DNA from: Luscinia megarhynchos | Taxonomy: Eukaryota; Chordata; Aves; Passeriformes; Turdidae | DNA length: 64,000 nt | Assembly (NCBI GenBank): GCA_034336665.1 | Contig: CM067572.1 | Location: 613,786 to 677,785, forward strand | Direction: 5' to 3' | The notes under the pieces: model-generated | What the model saw: only the letters and a program-made list of their open reading frames with translations | The model's database searches: none | What the model was told of the DNA's origin: nothing | Made by a program: the position numbers and the translations under genes | In this document: positions 60,841-64,000 of the stretch, piece after piece | Numbering within the stretch: the stretch's first letter is position 1 | How the letters are laid out: each line of letters starts with the position of its first letter

Positions 60841-62597
60841 GTGAGTTGTGATCCTTGTGTGGCCAGAGACAGGATCTCAGGCTGGGGTGAAGCAAAGTCT
60901 TCCCTTACTCGCTGCTGGAGTTTTGGCTGAAATTTGTCATTGTCTTTTTCATCTCGTAAGAACAACGTGGAAGTCCCAATCAGTTACTGGTCTTTGTTTC
61001 ACATAAAAAACAATGAAACAAAGTTCATTTTAGAGTCCTGTACTTGGCAAAGACACAACTTTACCGATTCATTAAAAAAGAGTTGTGTGAGTTCACTAAA
61101 AGGGTGAATTACACTAAAGAGAGGCTTCAGTTAGTTACGTTTTGGGAAGTGCAGAGCTGGTGGTGCTGTGCTGTCCCTTGCACAGGCTGGGAAGTGTCTG
61201 CAGGGCTTTGGCAGAGCTGCATCATTAAACAGAGTAAAAAAGAGTAAATTCAGCTGCTCTCATCAGGGCTGCAGGCTCTCTGCCTTCCCTGCTAAGAACC
61301 TGACACATTCCTGATAACAGCTGATACTGCCACAGCTCCTTCTCAAATGTGATTTTGGGATTGAAGGAACTATAAAATTCTTGTTTGCGTTTTTATTCTT
61401 TGATCATTTCTGTGGCTTCTGGATGGATATCCCTAAAATGAAGGGTTTGGGGTTGGTTTTTGTTAGCATACTTGTAGATTGTTGTAGAAGCTCATCTGTG
61501 GCACTAGAGAGATGATGCCATGATGAGATCACCTGGAGTATTTGACCATCAGCTCTGTATATCCCAATAAATGGGGGATTAAGCCTCAGGGGGATCCCCA
61601 AAGGCTGGTTAGATGGCCTGATTAGCAGAGCTGTCTTACCTAGGCTGATGACCTTTTGCAGTTTGAAGTACTGAAAGGTGAATCTCTCATGATTCAGTAA
61701 TTATAAAGAAGACAAAACAATGTGGTTTTGAAAATACGTGCTTTAATTTTCTTTTTCCAGAAATCAAATACTTAAAATACAGTTCATTTGCTTCATGTTG
61801 CAAAAGAAGTGTTTATAATGAAGTCAAATTGTTTTTTCTGCCTTCTGGGCAAACTAGCAGTTAAATGTTCAACAGCTGAAGTATTTTGGAAGGAATGCTA
61901 TTTAATAATAATAATAATGATAATTTCAGAACACTAATTTGCTTTGAGACAAAAATAACATGAGGACCATCTCAGGAGGAGAACTGTTCTATGCTTCACT
62001 TGCAGAAACCAACTTTTTCTTTACTGCTGCTCACACAGAAACTTGTGCACTGTCTGTATTTGATTTACAAGATTGGCAGTGGGGAGTAAAAGGGAAAAGG
62101 GGTGCATGGAGAAAACAAAATCTGGGAATCTGAGAGTCACAGTGACTGTGTTTATAAGTCTGGAAAAATTACATGCTGTCAATGTGTATTAAAAAGTTAA
62201 AAAGTGAGTCTGGAGTTGTCACAGGAAGTCAGCTGGAAAATGTCAGTCCTGGGTTTCAGCATATGCTGGGAAGGGAGGAGGAGAATGTCCCTGGTGTTGA
62301 TCAGCAGTGCCTGTGCTGGGAGAGCCAGGGCAGAGGCAGAGGGATCCCCTCTCCCTGCAGGAGCTTTCCCTGGCAGCTGCTGCAGCTCCCAGCGCTGTGG
62401 CTGAGGGGCAGTGCCCTTCAGGTATGGAGTTGTCAAATTCCTTTTGTTAACAGCAGTGGAAAAGGGTGTTTCTGTCTTCCTGAGGTGTATTCACACATGT
62501 TGATCTTGGTTGTGACTGGTTCCTCATTCATGTAAAAATCAGCTGCTGTGAGTGGCTTTTACTTTTTTTAAAGGTATCAATTGGTTTTGTTTTTTAG
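60841..62597 (+). other. ARHGEF26: ARHGEF26 intron (after coding exon 3)
   Basis: The intron is about 1.8 kb, with donor GTGAGTTGT and acceptor GTTTTTTAG, phase 0. It contains a short (AAT)n microsatellite at 61903-61918 and otherwise unique AT-rich sequence. No repeat family or nested gene is recognised. Confidence 0.85.
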
Positions 62598-62654
62598 GTG
62601 AAGAAGAATGGACTGTCAGAAGCCATCAGCCAGGAGGAAAGGAAAAGACAGGAG
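62598..62654 (+). CDS. ARHGEF26: ARHGEF26 coding exon 4: linker into the DH domain
   Basis: The 57-bp exon encodes residues 397-415, VKKNGLSEAISQEERKRQE. This matches the conserved SGEF segment immediately before the DH domain (SQEERKRQE is nearly invariant). The acceptor is TTTTTTAG before GTG. The exon ends at GAG before the weaker donor GTACTC at 62655, phase 0. The next exon, which would start the DH domain, is not found before base 64000, so the gene is truncated by the window edge. Confidence 0.9.
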
Positions 62655-62971
62655 GTACTCAGTGCTTTGGGGCTGGCTGCTCAGGGCTGCACTGCACACC
62701 TGCTCAGGGCTCTGTTTGCTGATAGGAGTTCATTGCTTGGCTTCCTGCCCTCCACTGAAGTGTCCTCTCTGCCAGGGAGAAAAAATGAGCCCAGTCTGTG
62801 CTGAGGTGCCTGTGGCCATGCCAGGGGCTCCTGGGGTGCTCCCTGCACTGGTGCCTTGGCATCAGCACCAGCTCCAGCCTGGCAGCACCAGGGAAGGGGT
62901 GACATTACCCTGCAGCCCACACATGGGTTTTTATAGCAGTGAGGAGCAAAGAGCAGAAAAGCTACAGAGCC

Positions 62972-63097
62972 CCTGGGCTGTACCCACCCTGTCAGCAGTG
63001 CTGGGCACTGGGTCCCTGTGTCCCTGTGCCCTGGCCTGGGCTGTACCCACCCTGTCAGCAGTGCTGGGCACTGGGTCCCTGGGTCCCTGTGCCCTGG
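62972..63097 (+). repeat. 63-bp tandem duplication in ARHGEF26 intron 4
   Basis: Two copies of a 63-bp unit beginning CCTGGGCTGTACCCACCC start at 62972 and 63035. They differ at a single visible base (GTGTCC versus GGGTCC). The near-identity suggests a recent duplication. Confidence 0.92.
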
Positions 63098-63159
63098 CCT
63101 GGGGCAGGGGCTCCTTGCTGCCAGCAGCAGTGCTGGGGTGCTTGTCTGTTCTCTCTCTC

Positions 63160-63320
63160 CCCTTTGCTCCTTGAGTCCTGTTGATCCCCTTTCCTTTCCC
63201 CTTTGCTCCTTGTGTCCTCTTGATCCCCTTTCCTTTCCCCTTTCTCCTGATCCCCTTTCCTTTCCCCCTTGCTCCTTGAGTTCTCTTGATCCCCTTTCCT
63301 TTCCCCCTTGCTCCTGTGTC
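63160..63320 (+). repeat. Pyrimidine-rich tandem repeat in ARHGEF26 intron 4
   Basis: About four to five imperfect copies of a unit up to about 40 bp contain GATCCCCTTTCCTTTCCCC followed by CTTGCTCCTTGAGTCCTCTT. One copy is shortened (near 63240-63265). The + strand is almost pure pyrimidine in long blocks, so the minus strand is polypurine. Such tracts can form triplex (H-DNA) and may affect splicing or polymerase progress. Long minus-strand open frames here are repeat translations. Confidence 0.9.
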
Positions 63321-64000
63321 TGTTCCTGTGCTGTCCCCCCCTTCCCCACTGCAGGGGCTCTGGCACAGGGGGTCAGAGGTGTTGCAAAGCCTGGCCTGGG
63401 CAGCTGTGTCCCTGCAGCTCCCCCAGGTCTGTCCTTCCCAGGAAACACGAGGCTTTGTGGCAGCCCTGCCCGTGGCCTGCCATGGCAATCTGGCCCATTC
63501 TCTCCAGGGCACACCTCAGCCTCCTCCTGCTGGGAAGCTTTTGAGACAAGGCAGATATTCCACTCATATCCTTTAGGAGCCTTTAGTCTGTGGTTCCTGG
63601 AGCCATACTTGCATCCTTTCAAAAAGAACAAGTTCTTTGGATGCCTTTTAAATGTAAAGTCTTTAATGCTACCAAAAATGTTTTCATGCCTGAGGGTTTT
63701 TTATTTGAATTTTAGAGGCCAATTCTTTCAGTGGGAGCCTAAATAAATATTTTTAAGCTGTAGTTACATTACCAATTCATGCTTTTGCTGTATTTCTTTT
63801 AAACTGCCTTTTATAATTTATTCTTTATCTGTTCTTTACATTGCTTTTTAAAGCCTATTAGATTATTTTATAGTTATATACCTTGTCACTGCAGAAAAAT
63901 ATATTTGTCTTCTACCTTAATTAATGTTTGTGTCCTGTCACCATACACATCCCATCTTTCAGAATCTGTTGGTGAGAGGGATCTCTGTGCATATCTTGGC

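Larger units (their letters stand above)
62655..64000 (+). other. ARHGEF26: ARHGEF26 intron 4, incomplete at the window end
   Basis: The first half is GC-rich and carries two tandem repeats (separate entries). From about 63550 it becomes AT-rich. No exon encoding the expected start of the DH domain is seen before the window ends, so the intron is longer than 1.3 kb. Confidence 0.8.

Overview
The window looks like one vertebrate, and most probably avian, chromosome segment on the + strand. Only one gene can be supported: the 5' part of ARHGEF26 (SGEF), the RhoG-directed Dbl-family guanine-nucleotide exchange factor. Its four visible coding exons (56454-57458, 58795-58831, 60695-60840, 62598-62654) join in frame with canonical GT-AG junctions. 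They encode the 415-residue N-terminal regulatory region that precedes the DH domain. The catalytic DH, PH and SH3 exons lie beyond base 64000. The bird assignment rests on compact introns, very low transposon content, one recognisable CR1-type retroposon tail (about 52472-52561), GC-rich minisatellites and a GC-rich, CpG-dense first coding exon. A songbird is plausible but is not proven by the sequence.

Layout. Bases 1-55875 are an upstream gene desert with no supportable protein gene. It is mostly AT-rich unique sequence with some possible regulatory patches: a POU-type palindrome at 2639-2657, octamers at 13966-14069, inverted repeats at 5873, 12044 and 24939, and exon-like segments at 5401 and 8058. 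The desert is punctuated by four minisatellites with unrelated units: 28170-28372 (36 bp), 36572-37491 (about 30 bp, about 29 copies), 43303-44231 (about 20 bp, about 45 copies) and 47479-47845 (22 bp, 16 copies). A possible solo LTR lies near 49640-50165. A fifth, G-rich array (55888-56222) ends about 230 bp before the ARHGEF26 start codon, inside or beside the probable promoter. A CpG island runs from there through exon 1.

Most notable. The first coding exon carries its own in-frame minisatellite (56631-56894), giving seven copies of a 12-residue Gly/Thr/Ser/Pro/Ala-rich unit between two conserved SGEF motifs. Intron 4 adds a 63-bp duplication and a polypurine/polypyrimidine tandem repeat. 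No operon, defence system, CRISPR or other multigene system is present. Most long open frames on either strand are stop-free translations of minisatellites or of the GC-rich exon. The observations are mainly about repeat biology and regulatory candidates, and every functional statement about noncoding DNA is inference.
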